A stretch of 64,000 nucleotides of DNA from Geoanaerobacter sp964528055 (GCA_964528055.1 CAZGQM010000007.1:62001-126000), one strand, 5' to 3'; shown: positions 37,335 through 47,425, numbered from the stretch's first letter. Numbers and translations are program-made. Notes: generated by a model from the letters alone, not told the origin.

Positions 37335-38318
37335 TTAACGAATTGCGGAAATACCTATAATTATGTCAGTTGATGTCCTGTTGTAGGTTTTCAGTGTTTC
37401 TCCATATCCGTTCCACACCTGAACGAACATCGTAGGATTAAAATACTTGTTTTCCCGTAGCTTGGGAATCCACATAAAGGGATCGAAGTCGAACTGAGAT
37501 TCTATGCCATATCGCCTTACGTCTGTTCCATGTCGGAACGTATTTCTCCATTGCAACCGATATTCATTTGAACTCCATATTAGACCAAGTTCTCCATAGC
37601 CGTAGTACCTGAAAATATCTTTGTTTTCGCTCTCGAACATTTTGTCTTCAGGCAGAAAGAGCATCGGCGCCCATAATTTTAGGGAGAGCAGAAAATTGTC
37701 ACTTAGTTTGATAAATGGTTCAACATATGAGAGGTTCCACCCTCGGGACCCATTTCCTGATTCACCAGTCGACTCGTGTCGTAATGCTCCGATAATAATG
37801 GCTTTCAAGAAGTCGTCTTTAGATGTTCGATCATAGATATAAAAGAGTTCCGGTGCGAAGTTGTTTTCCTTAAAAGGGGCAGATAGTTTATGGACACTCC
37901 AAATTGATTTTTGAGTGTATCCGAAATAAATATTTTCTAACCAATCTTTTTGAAAAAGCTGGTATTTGAAGCTCAGCTGGAACTTGAGCTGGCCTTCGTC
38001 ACCGGCATCATTTGCATGAGACGTCACACCAAGATAACTCGGTCGATATGATTGGAGATTGCCATGATAGTGTTTGATGATATCGAGAGAATCATTCGAA
38101 GATTCAAGGTCTTCCATTTCCATCACGCATCGGTTAATGCATTTTTTTGATTCTTCGTAGCTAATTGCATCATTGTTGTTTCTACAACTGGCGATACAGT
38201 CGAAAGTCGGCTTTGTATCAATGTGTTTATCTTGTGCTGCGTGAGCGGCTAGGCTGTTCAAAATGAAAATATTGATCATCATCACCGTTAACGCTATTGA
38301 CTGCTTGTAGCTGCTCAT
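37335..38318 (-). CDS. pldA: Outer-membrane phospholipase A (OMPLA family)
   Basis: 327 residues with signal peptide, strong AAAGGAG site. A Cys-rich segment (CIASCRNN, then CINRC) precedes the barrel. The active-site block HESTGESGNGSRGWN matches the His-x-Ser and downstream Asn triad of E. coli OMPLA (HDSNG, SRSWN). Alternating hydrophobic strands run to the C-terminus. It hydrolyses acyl ester bonds of outer-membrane phospholipids. The coding sequence is notably AT-rich compared with neighbours, a sign of possible transfer. Confidence 0.85.
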   Translation of the reverse strand: MSSYKQSIALTVMMINIFILNSLAAHAAQDKHIDTKPTFDCIASCRNNNDAISYEESKKCINRCVMEMEDLESSNDSLDIIKHYHGNLQSYRPSYLGVTSHANDAGDEGQLKFQLSFKYQLFQKDWLENIYFGYTQKSIWSVHKLSAPFKENNFAPELFYIYDRTSKDDFLKAIIIGALRHESTGESGNGSRGWNLSYVEPFIKLSDNFLLSLKLWAPMLFLPEDKMFESENKDIFRYYGYGELGLIWSSNEYRLQWRNTFRHGTDVRRYGIESQFDFDPFMWIPKLRENKYFNPTMFVQVWNGYGETLKTYNRTSTDIIIGISAIR

Positions 38319-38571
38319 AATAAAGCTCCTTTGATTCGTATCGAACTAGACGAGGTAAGTATTTCCCTTCTCGATATTGTCGAGACCTCAACCCGCTCTA
38401 CAACGATAGCATCCGTACTCATTGATTTTCGGCATGCCGAAAAAACTGATCATGTCGCCGGAGAGTTCTGGCTTACTGAAATATGGCAGGTTGCATATCC
38501 GAATAGCGCTGAGACTGCTAGAAATGCATCCACCTGTTTTTTGATGGTTCTTCCTTTTAGCACCGTTATTC

Positions 38572-41500
38572 TCAAAACGTCCCGACACTTGTCCCTGCAA
38601 AGCCTGATCTCGGCAGGATGATCTTATTATTGGCACCCGGTGTTGTCTGCCATTGGCCGGAGTTTGTCTTTTTAACGCACTTCCACTCAACAGCTGCATT
38701 GGGGGGGAGGCCAGTCACCATTCCCGTCCATTTGGGACTCTTGGGGCCAGGGCCGTTATGGTTGGGCGGGGGATTGTAGATGTACTCGAAGTATACGCTC
38801 GGACTGAGGGCGACCCCACTGGCAAGGTTCCAATTGCCGAGCGTTGACGTGTTTCCGACTGCGTAGATGCTCTCTCCCGGAGCAGTCCAACCGTTGTCGC
38901 AGACCAAATTAGCCGAGGTTACTGGCGGTACGGATTGCAGGGCGACTGAAAAGACTTTTCTGCGGTTTGTATCGGTTACGCCCGATTTGATGTAAATGAG
39001 GTTGGCTCCGGCGTTGAACCAGCCGCTTGATGCGCTGTTGAAAGCCGCCAATGTTGAGCGCTTCAGCAATGTCGTGCCATTCAGCTTGGCCCCTGAGGCA
39101 CGTGCGTCCTCGACCACCAGACGCACGATGTTGTTGCGGCGGCTCACGGCCCCGGGAAAACTGCCGACTGACTTTTCAATTACAACATTGACGCTGTTGG
39201 ATCCCTTCTGCTGGCTGATGACCGTCGTCCTGGTGTTGTACTGCGGCCGCTTGTCTGAAGCGTAGCGGATGTTTTCGCCGTCGTCTTCATAGAGGGTGAA
39301 CTCGCTTCGTGCGTCATCTGCATAAACCTGCACGATCAGTTCATTTCGCGTCGTACCGTCTTTGCGATGGCCGAATGCATCTTTGGTCTGCTCGTCAACG
39401 TACATCATGGGAAGGATTGCGCCGGACCTGGCAAAGACGGGGAGTCTGAACAGGCCGTTGATATATACGGGGAAGTTGTGTACCCACTCTCCACTGCTCT
39501 TGAACCACTCACGGGTATGATAATTCACCCACGTACCCTTGGGGAGATAGACGTTTCGCGCATATTCGCCGTGCTTTGCAACGACTCCCACCAGTAAGTC
39601 CTTGCCGATCAGCTTTTCATGGCCAATGGTCCGTACGTTCGGGTCGTTCTGGTAATAAAAGGCCAGGGGCGGGATAACCGGCTCTCCAGAGAGGTGCGCC
39701 CGATAGGCAAGGGAATAGTAGTACGGGATCAGCTCGTAACGTTGCCGGAGATTTTCCCTGTTGGAACGGAGATCGCCAACCAGATCGGGTGAGGTCTCGT
39801 AACGTCTGTTGGTCTGAAAACTGTTGTCTGTATGGGGACGGACCGGGATGTCGAACCATGCGCCATTGGCAAACCATTCGGTATAGAGCTCATTCTGGTA
39901 TTGCAGATTGCCTGAATGCCCATCGTTGTAAGGCATCCCCTCCCGACGGAAGCCGCCTATATCCGAGCCGTAATAGTCGATGCCCGAGAACGACATCTGC
40001 ATCTGGGCGTTTAAGTGCGTTGCCAGCAGATCCAGATTGGAGCCGATGTCGCCGGACCAGAACGCGGCACCGAACCTGTTTGCACCAGGGGCGCCGGAAC
40101 GGGTGATGATGAACGGCCTGCGATTGACCTGGTCCTTTTTCTGAAAGAAGCCGTCGTAGATCGACTTGTTCCAGAGGAAGGCGTAAAGGTTATGTATGTC
40201 GCCATGCTGGTTCTTCGGCCCGGATAGTGACGCTTCGACGCCTCTATAGCATGCGGCCGGTTCATATTTCTCCGGCTCGCCAAGATCGGTCCAGTGACCG
40301 AGAATCCCCTTGCCGACCAGGTTTGGAAACCGCCTGTTCTCGTGTATCCACCTTCCGGCATCGGGATTGGTCCAATCGACCATCGCTGCCTTGCCAAACC
40401 AGTCGGTCAGGATAACAGGCATCTGATTGCTTGCGTCGCACCGGCCGTTTGTTTTTTGATACGCCAGTAAATTTCCAGCAGCCTTCATCTGCCCGAAGGT
40501 GTCGGTCCCTTCATTAACATATGATTCCTCGATGGTTACCAGTCCAATGTTGTCCTTGGCTAGTGCGGCGACTTGGGCATCAGGATTGGGGAAATAGAAT
40601 CCATTGCTGTCGTTGGGATCCTGGTCCCAGTCCAGCTTTCCCATCCTGCTTGCAGGGCTCAGTGGCGTCACGCCGCCGAACCACTGCAGGTCGAGGACGA
40701 ATCCGTCTACCGGGAAGCCGACATTGCGTAGGCCGCTCCGCAGGGTCTCGACCTGTTGCCACTCTTTGTAGCCGAATTCGGATACCCACAGGCCAAAGGC
40801 CTTCCGCGGTGGAACAGGAGCCCTTCCCACCAGTTCGAGGTAGTCGCTGCGAAGGTCCGGCAGATCTGGTCCGGTCATCACATAAAAACGGATCTGGTCG
40901 CCCCACATCCGCACCTGCCAGGGGTCGCCGGAAAAATCCCAGCGCTGTTTGTAGACGTTATCGAGGAACAGGGCGTAATTTAGATTGTTGTCTCCCAGCG
41001 CATACATGACAGGAAACTGCACATTTCCGACCATGCCGGCCTGGCCGAACGGCATGAATCCGTTTCCGTGCGACTGTGCCTGGCCCACCGGTTGTTCTTC
41101 CCGCACCTTGTGCTCCAGCCAGTCACCGTCGGCTGAGCCGAGCTTCTTAAACTGCTGGCCCAGCCCGTAAGTGTTGGTGATCTGCCCTTTGCTGAGATTC
41201 ACACCTTTCCACTCCTTATCGAGCTCTGCCGGGCAGATGGTGGTGAGCGTATGGTTTCTTGGCTTGTACCGCAGCGTAGCGCAGAGTGTTTGCGGTTCCA
41301 CGTCGATCCTGATCTCGGTGGTTTCGATGGTATTTCCCACATGACTAAAAGATGAAGGCCCTGCGTAGTCTGTTTTGAGCACCATGGGGGAGGTGTAGAG
41401 AGGTGTTGCCACGTCAGGTCCGGTATCCGCCGCTGAGAACTCGAAGTGGATCAGATCGTCTTCAAGGGCTTCGACGATCAAATACATCTTATGAGCGATG

Positions 41501-41586
41501 TATTTGACACGTGCTACTTCAGCTTGGAGAGGGGTGGCAACTAACAGCGTTAGCAGTGCAGTAAGCCAAACCAATCTACGTTTCAT
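38572..41586 (-). CDS. Secreted GH31 alpha-glucosidase with starch-binding domain
   Basis: 1004 residues with signal peptide and AGGAGG site. The GH31 catalytic barrel has the nucleophile motif GHWTDLGEPEKYEP and the acid/base region AFWSGDIGSN. The C-terminal 100 residues (about 900-1004), beginning LVCDNGWTAPGESIYAVGN and with WNLASGVALSP, form a CBM20-like carbohydrate-binding domain. It would split alpha-glucans or oligosaccharides outside the cytoplasm. Its exact specificity is not visible. Between it and pldA (38319-38571) I see only a hairpin-rich spacer. Confidence 0.88.
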   Translation of the reverse strand: MKRRLVWLTALLTLLVATPLQAEVARVKYIAHKMYLIVEALEDDLIHFEFSAADTGPDVATPLYTSPMVLKTDYAGPSSFSHVGNTIETTEIRIDVEPQTLCATLRYKPRNHTLTTICPAELDKEWKGVNLSKGQITNTYGLGQQFKKLGSADGDWLEHKVREEQPVGQAQSHGNGFMPFGQAGMVGNVQFPVMYALGDNNLNYALFLDNVYKQRWDFSGDPWQVRMWGDQIRFYVMTGPDLPDLRSDYLELVGRAPVPPRKAFGLWVSEFGYKEWQQVETLRSGLRNVGFPVDGFVLDLQWFGGVTPLSPASRMGKLDWDQDPNDSNGFYFPNPDAQVAALAKDNIGLVTIEESYVNEGTDTFGQMKAAGNLLAYQKTNGRCDASNQMPVILTDWFGKAAMVDWTNPDAGRWIHENRRFPNLVGKGILGHWTDLGEPEKYEPAACYRGVEASLSGPKNQHGDIHNLYAFLWNKSIYDGFFQKKDQVNRRPFIITRSGAPGANRFGAAFWSGDIGSNLDLLATHLNAQMQMSFSGIDYYGSDIGGFRREGMPYNDGHSGNLQYQNELYTEWFANGAWFDIPVRPHTDNSFQTNRRYETSPDLVGDLRSNRENLRQRYELIPYYYSLAYRAHLSGEPVIPPLAFYYQNDPNVRTIGHEKLIGKDLLVGVVAKHGEYARNVYLPKGTWVNYHTREWFKSSGEWVHNFPVYINGLFRLPVFARSGAILPMMYVDEQTKDAFGHRKDGTTRNELIVQVYADDARSEFTLYEDDGENIRYASDKRPQYNTRTTVISQQKGSNSVNVVIEKSVGSFPGAVSRRNNIVRLVVEDARASGAKLNGTTLLKRSTLAAFNSASSGWFNAGANLIYIKSGVTDTNRRKVFSVALQSVPPVTSANLVCDNGWTAPGESIYAVGNTSTLGNWNLASGVALSPSVYFEYIYNPPPNHNGPGPKSPKWTGMVTGLPPNAAVEWKCVKKTNSGQWQTTPGANNKIILPRSGFAGTSVGTF

Positions 41587-41799
41587 GGAAGCTTCCTCCT
41601 GTGATGCCGTCGTGTTAAAGTTGTGAGATATATTGCAGTTAAATAATAAATAATGATGTTAAGTGTATTGCGGAATAGGGGAAGTTCTATTACCCGGCTA
41701 GCCATATAATTTCCTGCTGAACGGGTTATTTCGTCGGTTTAAGACCAATGCGTCGCAGAGGGGTGTATGTGGATTCTCGGGTAAGCTCTTTTGTCAGGC

Positions 41800-41861
41800 T
41801 GGACTTTCGTACAATTATCGCTATACTGCCGGCTGTGCAGGGGCTGGCCTCAAGAGGCCAG
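41800..41861 (+). promoter_or_regulatory. PAP2 promoter with leader hairpin
   Basis: TGGACT (41800-41805), a 16-base spacer and TATACT (41822-41827). A perfect 8-bp hairpin CTGGCCTC/GAGGCCAG (41844-41861) then lies in the presumed leader. The rest of 41587-41896 is AT-rich spacer toward the divergent GH31 gene. Confidence 0.45.
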
Positions 41862-41896
41862 AAACCTTCACCACAACCGATTCATGACTGGATATA

Positions 41897-42514
41897 ATGA
41901 CAACAGATCTCCTCAAAACCTTTTACGGACCTGAGAGCATCAATCACCAGCTCTTCATGGCGATCAACCATTCCCATCACCCTCTCCTCGACCCGGTTAT
42001 GGAGGCCTGTATCACCCTCGGCAGCTCGCGGATGGTCTACCTCTATGCGGCGCTGCTGCTTCTCGTCGCCCTGGTGCGCCGTGAGATCATGCCGTACAGG
42101 TACATCTGGCTATACTGTCTTGCAGTTGCCATTGGTATCTCTGCAGAGGAATTTCTGAAGACGGTTTTCCAGGTCCCCCGACCGGCACTGGCCATCGGCA
42201 GGGAGCAGATCATGATCCTGGGCGAAGTCAAACTGCGCAACTCTTTACCTTCCGGGCACGCAACCTTTGCCTTTCTCACCGCCTTTCATCTGAGTTACCG
42301 TCGCTCCCTGCTCTGGAAGTGCCCTCTCTTTGCCTTTGCCGTGCTGGTAGCTTGGTCCAGGATCTATGTCGGAGCGCATTATCCGCTCGATGTGGCCACA
42401 GGGGCCTTCGTCGGAATTGCAACAAGCTTCCTGGTCTGGCGTGGCTACGAGTTCTGTGCGCGGCGACTGGGAAACAGGAAATCAGGCTTCAAGATCGATG
42501 ATTCACCAATCTGA
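41897..42514 (+). CDS. PAP2-family membrane phosphatase
   Basis: 205 residues, about five membrane segments. All three phosphatase motifs are present: KTVFQVPRP, PSGH and SRIYVGAHYPLD. The family removes phosphate from lipid phosphates such as undecaprenyl diphosphate or phosphatidic acid. The substrate here is not determined. The gene is monocistronic in appearance. Confidence 0.9.
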   Translation: MTTDLLKTFYGPESINHQLFMAINHSHHPLLDPVMEACITLGSSRMVYLYAALLLLVALVRREIMPYRYIWLYCLAVAIGISAEEFLKTVFQVPRPALAIGREQIMILGEVKLRNSLPSGHATFAFLTAFHLSYRRSLLWKCPLFAFAVLVAWSRIYVGAHYPLDVATGAFVGIATSFLVWRGYEFCARRLGNRKSGFKIDDSPI

Positions 42515-42546
42515 GCAGGCAGTTAGCCCGAAGTTTTCCGCCTCCG

Positions 42547-43824
42547 TCAACTCCCCTGCAGGATCCCTTCAGCAGCCCTGATACCGCTGGCCCAGGCGCC
42601 GGTAATGCCGCGTGAGGTACCGGCGCCGTCGCCGATCATGTAGAGGTTTCTGCTCACCCGGAAATATCGGTCCAGAAAGGCGGGCTTGTTCGCGTACATC
42701 TTGATCTCCGGATAGTACATGATGGTGCTCGGGTGGAGGACGCCAGGTACGATGGTATCGAGCTTTTTCAGGGCAGCCCAGATATGGCGCATGATCTTTG
42801 CAGGCACTGCGAGCCCGAGATCACCTGCAGTGACCGGGCAACTGGGTAAAAACGAGTAGAGATCATCATTGAAGCTTTCAAGGGTGGAACGTTTGCCCAT
42901 GCGGAAGTCTCCCACCCGCTGCATGAGCGGCTTCCCGCCGCCGATCTCGTTGGCAAGCCGGCCGAGGTAGACGGCCATCTGCTGGCCGCTCCTGACCGGG
43001 TCCTTCAGGCCGATGGTTTTGAGCAGGGCGAAATTCACCAGATTGTTCCCTGTCTGTGTCTCTGAGAGGGCATGCCCGTTTACCAGATTGAACCCCTGGT
43101 ACCGCTCCTGCACCACCCGCGCATGGCCCGAGTTGGTGCAGAAGGTGCGCACTCCGTCGGGGAAGTAGAATTTGGGGTCGTAGTAGTCATTGACGATGGG
43201 GAAGTTGTTCAGCGTTGTCTCGATGCGAATGCCGACATCGACCATGTTGTCGATGTACTCTATCCCCATCCCCTCCATCACCTGCTGGAGGAAGCTAAAT
43301 CCCTTCCGTCCGGGTGCGACGATCACCTTTCTGCCACGCATCGATTCTGCTCCGGCAATGATCACTCCTGTCCCCTCGGTGTTCTCGAAGATGCCAGTCA
43401 CCTCCCTCTCAAGCAGGAACTCCACCCCCCGGCTTTCAAGCTCTGCGCGGAGTCGTTGGATCAGTCCCAAGCTTCGGTCGGTGCCGACATGAGCCTGACG
43501 AACGTCGAGCAGGGAGACACCGATCCGCTCAGCCCGGTGCTGGTAGACCTCAAGGTTCTGCTTCTCCTTGATAGTCGGTTGCAGAGAGTTCTCCACTAGG
43601 GGAAGAAGGCGCTCTGCCTCCTCTCTGGTCCAGTTATCGACGCTAAAACCGATGGGGTAGGTGTAGTTCTGTTTGCAGTCGTTCAGCAGGCCGCCGGAGC
43701 AGATCTTCTCTCGATCAATCATGAGGATTGAAAGGGAAGGGGAGAGGTCGGTGAGATGAAAGGCAGCACCCAACCCTGCCGGGCCGGTGCCTACGATGAT
43801 GATGTCGTAGTTGGGAGTTTCCAT
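42547..43824 (-). CDS. FAD-dependent dehydrogenase (COG2509 type)
   Basis: 425 residues with an N-terminal FAD motif (IIIVGTGPAGLGAAFHLTD) and a C-terminal FAD-binding GDGAGTSRGITGAWASG. The centre contains the TNSGHARVV and GKPLMQRVGDF segments. This matches a group of uncharacterised flavoproteins resembling geranylgeranyl-reductase/HI0933 types. The electron acceptor and substrate are unknown. A good AGAGGT site lies upstream of the ATG. Confidence 0.82.
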   Translation of the reverse strand: METPNYDIIIVGTGPAGLGAAFHLTDLSPSLSILMIDREKICSGGLLNDCKQNYTYPIGFSVDNWTREEAERLLPLVENSLQPTIKEKQNLEVYQHRAERIGVSLLDVRQAHVGTDRSLGLIQRLRAELESRGVEFLLEREVTGIFENTEGTGVIIAGAESMRGRKVIVAPGRKGFSFLQQVMEGMGIEYIDNMVDVGIRIETTLNNFPIVNDYYDPKFYFPDGVRTFCTNSGHARVVQERYQGFNLVNGHALSETQTGNNLVNFALLKTIGLKDPVRSGQQMAVYLGRLANEIGGGKPLMQRVGDFRMGKRSTLESFNDDLYSFLPSCPVTAGDLGLAVPAKIMRHIWAALKKLDTIVPGVLHPSTIMYYPEIKMYANKPAFLDRYFRVSRNLYMIGDGAGTSRGITGAWASGIRAAEGILQGS

Positions 43825-43957
43825 GGGATACCTCTGCCGCTCTTCTAAATGCTCTAAGTATACCCGTCTGGCCGATGATTTTCAGGATCTATTCTTACCA
43901 GTAATTTTCTCCATTGCCCCGGCAGGCGATGCAATGCTATAAACAGATGGCCTGTCG

Positions 43958-43981
43958 ACCACAGGGGTTGTCTCCTGTGGT
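43958..43981. terminator. Hairpin between divergent genes
   Basis: A perfect 8-bp stem ACCACAGG with CCTGTGGT, an 8-base loop and a T-rich run after it. It lies in the leader of the lipoprotein gene and could be an attenuator or the end of an unseen short transcript. Confidence 0.4.
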
Positions 43982-44027
43982 ATTTGTTTGTTCGTAAAAA
44001 CCCGTACTATTGAAGGAGTACTTAGTG

Positions 44028-45158
44028 ATGCACCCTTTTTCCCCGTTTTCCTCCCGGAAATTTGCGCCTCTGCTGATAGCTCTTATTCTCCTGCCGCATC
44101 TCCTGTCAGGGTGCACCAAAGAGAAATCCAAAGAACAACCGGTTCCCATTACCGCAAACAATACTTCAGCTTCTTTTCGTGCTTCGGCTGCTACCTTTAG
44201 AGCGGCCAGTTCAGCGACCCCTAAATCTGCTCCCTTCAAAACCATGACCTCTGCATCGCCTACTGCCGTGCCTTCCGAGAAAACTGCTCCCAAGGTCAAG
44301 CAGAGATCAGGGGAGGATCCAGAATTCGCAGAGAAATGCGGCTGGCCGGTGAAATGTCCCCCTCTGCTGCCGGGATCGATTCTGCCGAAGAAACGTATCG
44401 TGGCATACTATGGGAATCCCCTTTCCAAGAGGATGGGGGCTCTGGGAGAGTACCCGAAGGACGAGATGTTGCGCCGATTGAAAGGGGAGGTATCCCGTTG
44501 GGAGAAGGCCGATCCTTCTGTCCCGGTTCAGCCGGCCCTGCACCTTATCGCGGTGGTGGCGCAAGGAGAGCCGGGTAAGGCAGGTAAGTACCGGATGATC
44601 ATTCCTGATGCCATTGTCAATCAGGTGTACGGGTGGGCAAAGGAGGCCAATGCAATCCTCTTCATCGATATCCAGACCGGGCATGATGACATACGGACAA
44701 TACTCCCCCGCTTCGAGTGGCTATTGAAAAACCCTGACGTACATCTGGGAATAGACCCTGAGTTCAACCTTATCAAAAGCAGAAAAAAACCGGGGACCAA
44801 AATCGGCACGTACGATGCGGCAGATATAAACTATGTCTCAGGATATCTGAGGGATCTGGTGAAGAAGTACAATCTGCCACCCAAGGTGTTCACGGTGCAC
44901 AGGTTCACTCGCAATGGCGTAACCAATTCCAAAAGCATCGTGCTGAGACCCGAGGTCCAGATAGTCATGCACATGGATGGTTGGGGAGCCCCCTGGCTGA
45001 AAAGAGACTCATACAAGGATTATGTTGTTTCCGAACCGGTTCAGTTTACCGGATTCAAGCTCTTCTACCATAACGATACCAAGAAGGGTGATCCGTTGAT
45101 GACTCCTAAGGATTTGCTGATGCTGCACCCTAAGCCGCTGTATATCCAGTATCAATAG
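44028..45158 (+). CDS. Lipoprotein of unknown function
   Basis: 376 residues from ATG 44028 with GAAGGAG nine bases upstream. The signal peptide ends in lipobox LLSGC. An Ala/Ser/Thr/Pro-rich linker (about 30-95) leads to a globular domain with RIVAYYGNPLSKRMGALGE, AILFIDIQTGHDDI and HLGIDPEFNL. The alternating pattern suggests a TIM-barrel-like hydrolase fold, but I cannot name its activity. It is probably anchored in the periplasm or outer membrane. Confidence 0.75.
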   Translation: MHPFSPFSSRKFAPLLIALILLPHLLSGCTKEKSKEQPVPITANNTSASFRASAATFRAASSATPKSAPFKTMTSASPTAVPSEKTAPKVKQRSGEDPEFAEKCGWPVKCPPLLPGSILPKKRIVAYYGNPLSKRMGALGEYPKDEMLRRLKGEVSRWEKADPSVPVQPALHLIAVVAQGEPGKAGKYRMIIPDAIVNQVYGWAKEANAILFIDIQTGHDDIRTILPRFEWLLKNPDVHLGIDPEFNLIKSRKKPGTKIGTYDAADINYVSGYLRDLVKKYNLPPKVFTVHRFTRNGVTNSKSIVLRPEVQIVMHMDGWGAPWLKRDSYKDYVVSEPVQFTGFKLFYHNDTKKGDPLMTPKDLLMLHPKPLYIQYQ

Positions 45159-45186
45159 AAGTTTACTAATCTAACTACATGGAAAT

Positions 45187-45233
45187 ATGGAGATGAACCT
45201 GTGGCAGCTAAGCCGCTTCAGGTTCATCTCCAT
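45187..45233. terminator. Perfect 15-bp hairpin at convergent gene ends
   Basis: ATGGAGATGAACCTG pairs with CAGGTTCATCTCCAT around a 17-base loop. The right arm codes for the C-terminal residues of the GTPase on the minus strand. It probably protects or ends both transcripts, although the T-tract is weak. Confidence 0.6.
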
Positions 45234-46092
45234 CAACTTTATCAATTTTGTTGCAGTCGTTAACCTTCACAGGTTCTTCAAAGCTTACCCTGCCGATTTT
45301 ACCACCCCTCAGCTCCCTTAGAAATGCCTCGGCAGCCCGATGCATATCGACCACCCCGCCGGCAACAAGGCAGCCGAGGCGACGCCCGATCTCTTCAATA
45401 ACATTCGTCGGGGTATCCTGCATCTCAGCTATCTTGTACCTGTCCCTGAGGAGTTCAGGGTAGCGCTGCATCATAAACTCAACAGCAAAAAGCCCCACTG
45501 TGGTGTAGTCAAGGGCGTTGGCACCGATGGCACCGCTCGTAGCAAGTCGATAGGCTGCGGACTGATCGCTGATGTTCGGCCAGAGCAAACCCGGCGTGTC
45601 GGAAAGGACAATGCCGTTGTGCAGGTCGATCTGCTGGGCAGAGGTGGTTATGGCCGGCTTGTCCCCTACCTTGGCCATGGATTTTCCTGCCAGGGTATTG
45701 ATCAGGGTCGATTTTCCCACATTTGGAATCCCCACGACCATTGCGCGAAGCGGCCAGCCCGGCCTGCCGCGGTTTGGAACCAGGCGTTGGCAGAGTTTGA
45801 TAAGCTGCTTTACCTCGGAGTGCTTCTTGGCTGACAGCGGCAGGGCGATCACCCCCGGCTGAATTTCAAAACTGCGGACCCATGCCTTTGTCACAAAAGG
45901 ATCGGCTAGATCGTGCTTGTTGAGCACCTTGATGCACGGCTTGGTGCGTCGCAGAGTCTCCAGCAGGTGATTGGAACTGGAGGCAGGAAGGCGTGCATCA
46001 AGGACCTCGATGATTACGTCAGTTTTTCGTACCATTTCTGAAATCAGGTCATGGGCCTTGCCCATGTGCCCGGGGAACCATTGTATGGTCAT
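45208..46092 (-). CDS. RbgA/YlqF-type ribosome assembly GTPase
   Basis: 294 residues from ATG 46092 (AGGAAG upstream; an earlier in-frame start is less likely). It begins TIQWFPGHMGKAHDLI, the RbgA hallmark. The permuted order is G4 (NKHDL) before G1 (GIPNVGKST) and G3 (DTPG). The family acts in 50S subunit assembly. The acidic C-terminal tail is short. Confidence 0.88.
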   Translation of the reverse strand: MTIQWFPGHMGKAHDLISEMVRKTDVIIEVLDARLPASSSNHLLETLRRTKPCIKVLNKHDLADPFVTKAWVRSFEIQPGVIALPLSAKKHSEVKQLIKLCQRLVPNRGRPGWPLRAMVVGIPNVGKSTLINTLAGKSMAKVGDKPAITTSAQQIDLHNGIVLSDTPGLLWPNISDQSAAYRLATSGAIGANALDYTTVGLFAVEFMMQRYPELLRDRYKIAEMQDTPTNVIEEIGRRLGCLVAGGVVDMHRAAEAFLRELRGGKIGRVSFEEPVKVNDCNKIDKVDGDEPEAA

Positions 46093-46317
46093 ATATGCTG
46101 TCTTCCTTCTTGGTGGTGTAGTTGCTGTCTTTCTTGCGCTCAAAGATTATGGAGTATATCACAGTATTGGCTGAACAAAGGCAGTTTCCTTTGCAACAGA
46201 TTCGTGTTAGTAAGTTAGAAATTATTTTCTGCGTTTTTTTAGCTGGAAACGATTTCGTTAACGCACTATCCTGTTTACATGGGTTAGGATTTTTCAAAAA
46301 AACGAGGTTGAGTATAC

Positions 46318-46686
46318 ATGTACACATTGAAAATTATCACTTCATTTGCGGCCGCACATAATCTTACCCAGTATCAGGGTGAGTGTGAAAACCTTCATGG
46401 CCATAACTGGAAAGTTGAAGTCTCTGTCACGGCCAGAGAACTCGATAAATCAGGACTCGGAATAGACTTCAAGATTTTAAAGGCAGAAACCATAGCTCTT
46501 TTAAAGACACTTGATCACAAGTATCTCAATGAGCTGGATCCCTTTCTGAAGCTTTCTCCATCTTCTGAAAACATCTCGCGATACCTCTATTACGCATTGG
46601 GTGAACGCCTCAATAACGACAATATCAAAGTGATCATGATTACTGTCTGGGAATCTGATGCCGCCTGTGCCAGCTATCATGAGTGA
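46318..46686 (+). CDS. queD: 6-carboxytetrahydropterin synthase
   Basis: 122 residues. The zinc ligands are visible in FAAAHNL and CENLHGHNW. The catalytic DHKYLNEL and PSSENIS segments are typical. It makes 6-carboxytetrahydropterin for queuosine. It overlaps queE by 8 bases, so the two are coupled. queC and queF are not in the window. Confidence 0.92.
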   Translation: MYTLKIITSFAAAHNLTQYQGECENLHGHNWKVEVSVTARELDKSGLGIDFKILKAETIALLKTLDHKYLNELDPFLKLSPSSENISRYLYYALGERLNNDNIKVIMITVWESDAACASYHE

Positions 46687-47425
46687 AAATGCCGCCTCCT
46701 TGATCGAGCTCTTCTCCTCAATACAGGGAGAAGGGGTGCTCATAGGGAGAAGGCAGGTTTTTCTCAGGTTCTCCGGATGCAATCTCTCCTGCCGATATTG
46801 CGACACCAGTTTCGAGCCTGAACCTTTTTGCCGGATCGAGACGGTTCCTGGGCATAACGAGTTCACCTCAGTTGCGAATCCCGTTGCACTCGATACCATC
46901 GTAGGGCACTTGGCCGGCTGGCAGAAGCGATTTCCCAATCTTCATCATTCCCTGAGCGTAACCGGTGGTGAGCCGCTTCTGCAGCCTGAAATCCTCCAGA
47001 GCTGGCTTACCGCATTTCAGGGTATCTTGCCGGTATTTCTCGAAACAAATGGCCTCCTGGTTGAGCACTTACGCAGAGTGATCCATCTTGTCGAGTACAT
47101 CAGCATGGACATCAAGCTTCCATCAACATCCGGCTACGAAGGGCTCTGGGATCAACACCTCTCATTTCTGCGCCTGGCGGCATCAAGGAACTGTTACGTT
47201 AAGGCTGTTGTATCTTTAGAAACTGACCGTTACGAGATCGGTCGTGCATGCGAGCTTATCGCAGAGGTCAGCCGGGATATTCCCCTGATCCTGCAACCGG
47301 AAACATCGGAACTCACACGTGGAGGCATGGGGCGGCATCTGCTTGATCTTCAGGAGCATGCCACCAAAATTCTCCAGGATGTCAGGGTACTACCTCAACT
47401 GCATACAATAATGCGACTCCTCTGA
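46679..47425 (+). CDS. queE: 7-carboxy-7-deazaguanine synthase (radical SAM)
   Basis: 248 residues from ATG 46679 inside the queD end (an ATG at 46658 is possible). The radical SAM cluster motif is CNLSCRYCD, and SVTGGEPLLQ is the second family block. SIQGEG near the start is characteristic of QueE. It forms CDG from the QueD product. A decayed tilS fragment follows the stop directly. Confidence 0.92.
   Translation: MSENAASLIELFSSIQGEGVLIGRRQVFLRFSGCNLSCRYCDTSFEPEPFCRIETVPGHNEFTSVANPVALDTIVGHLAGWQKRFPNLHHSLSVTGGEPLLQPEILQSWLTAFQGILPVFLETNGLLVEHLRRVIHLVEYISMDIKLPSTSGYEGLWDQHLSFLRLAASRNCYVKAVVSLETDRYEIGRACELIAEVSRDIPLILQPETSELTRGGMGRHLLDLQEHATKILQDVRVLPQLHTIMRLL

Noticed and set aside
38331..38621. 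A 96-residue frame on the plus strand between pldA and GH31
   Set aside because: It overlaps the GH31 end, has no good ribosome site and no domain.
46144..46317. A preQ1 riboswitch before queD
   Set aside because: The leader is AT-rich with one weak hairpin and lacks the preQ1 aptamer bases.
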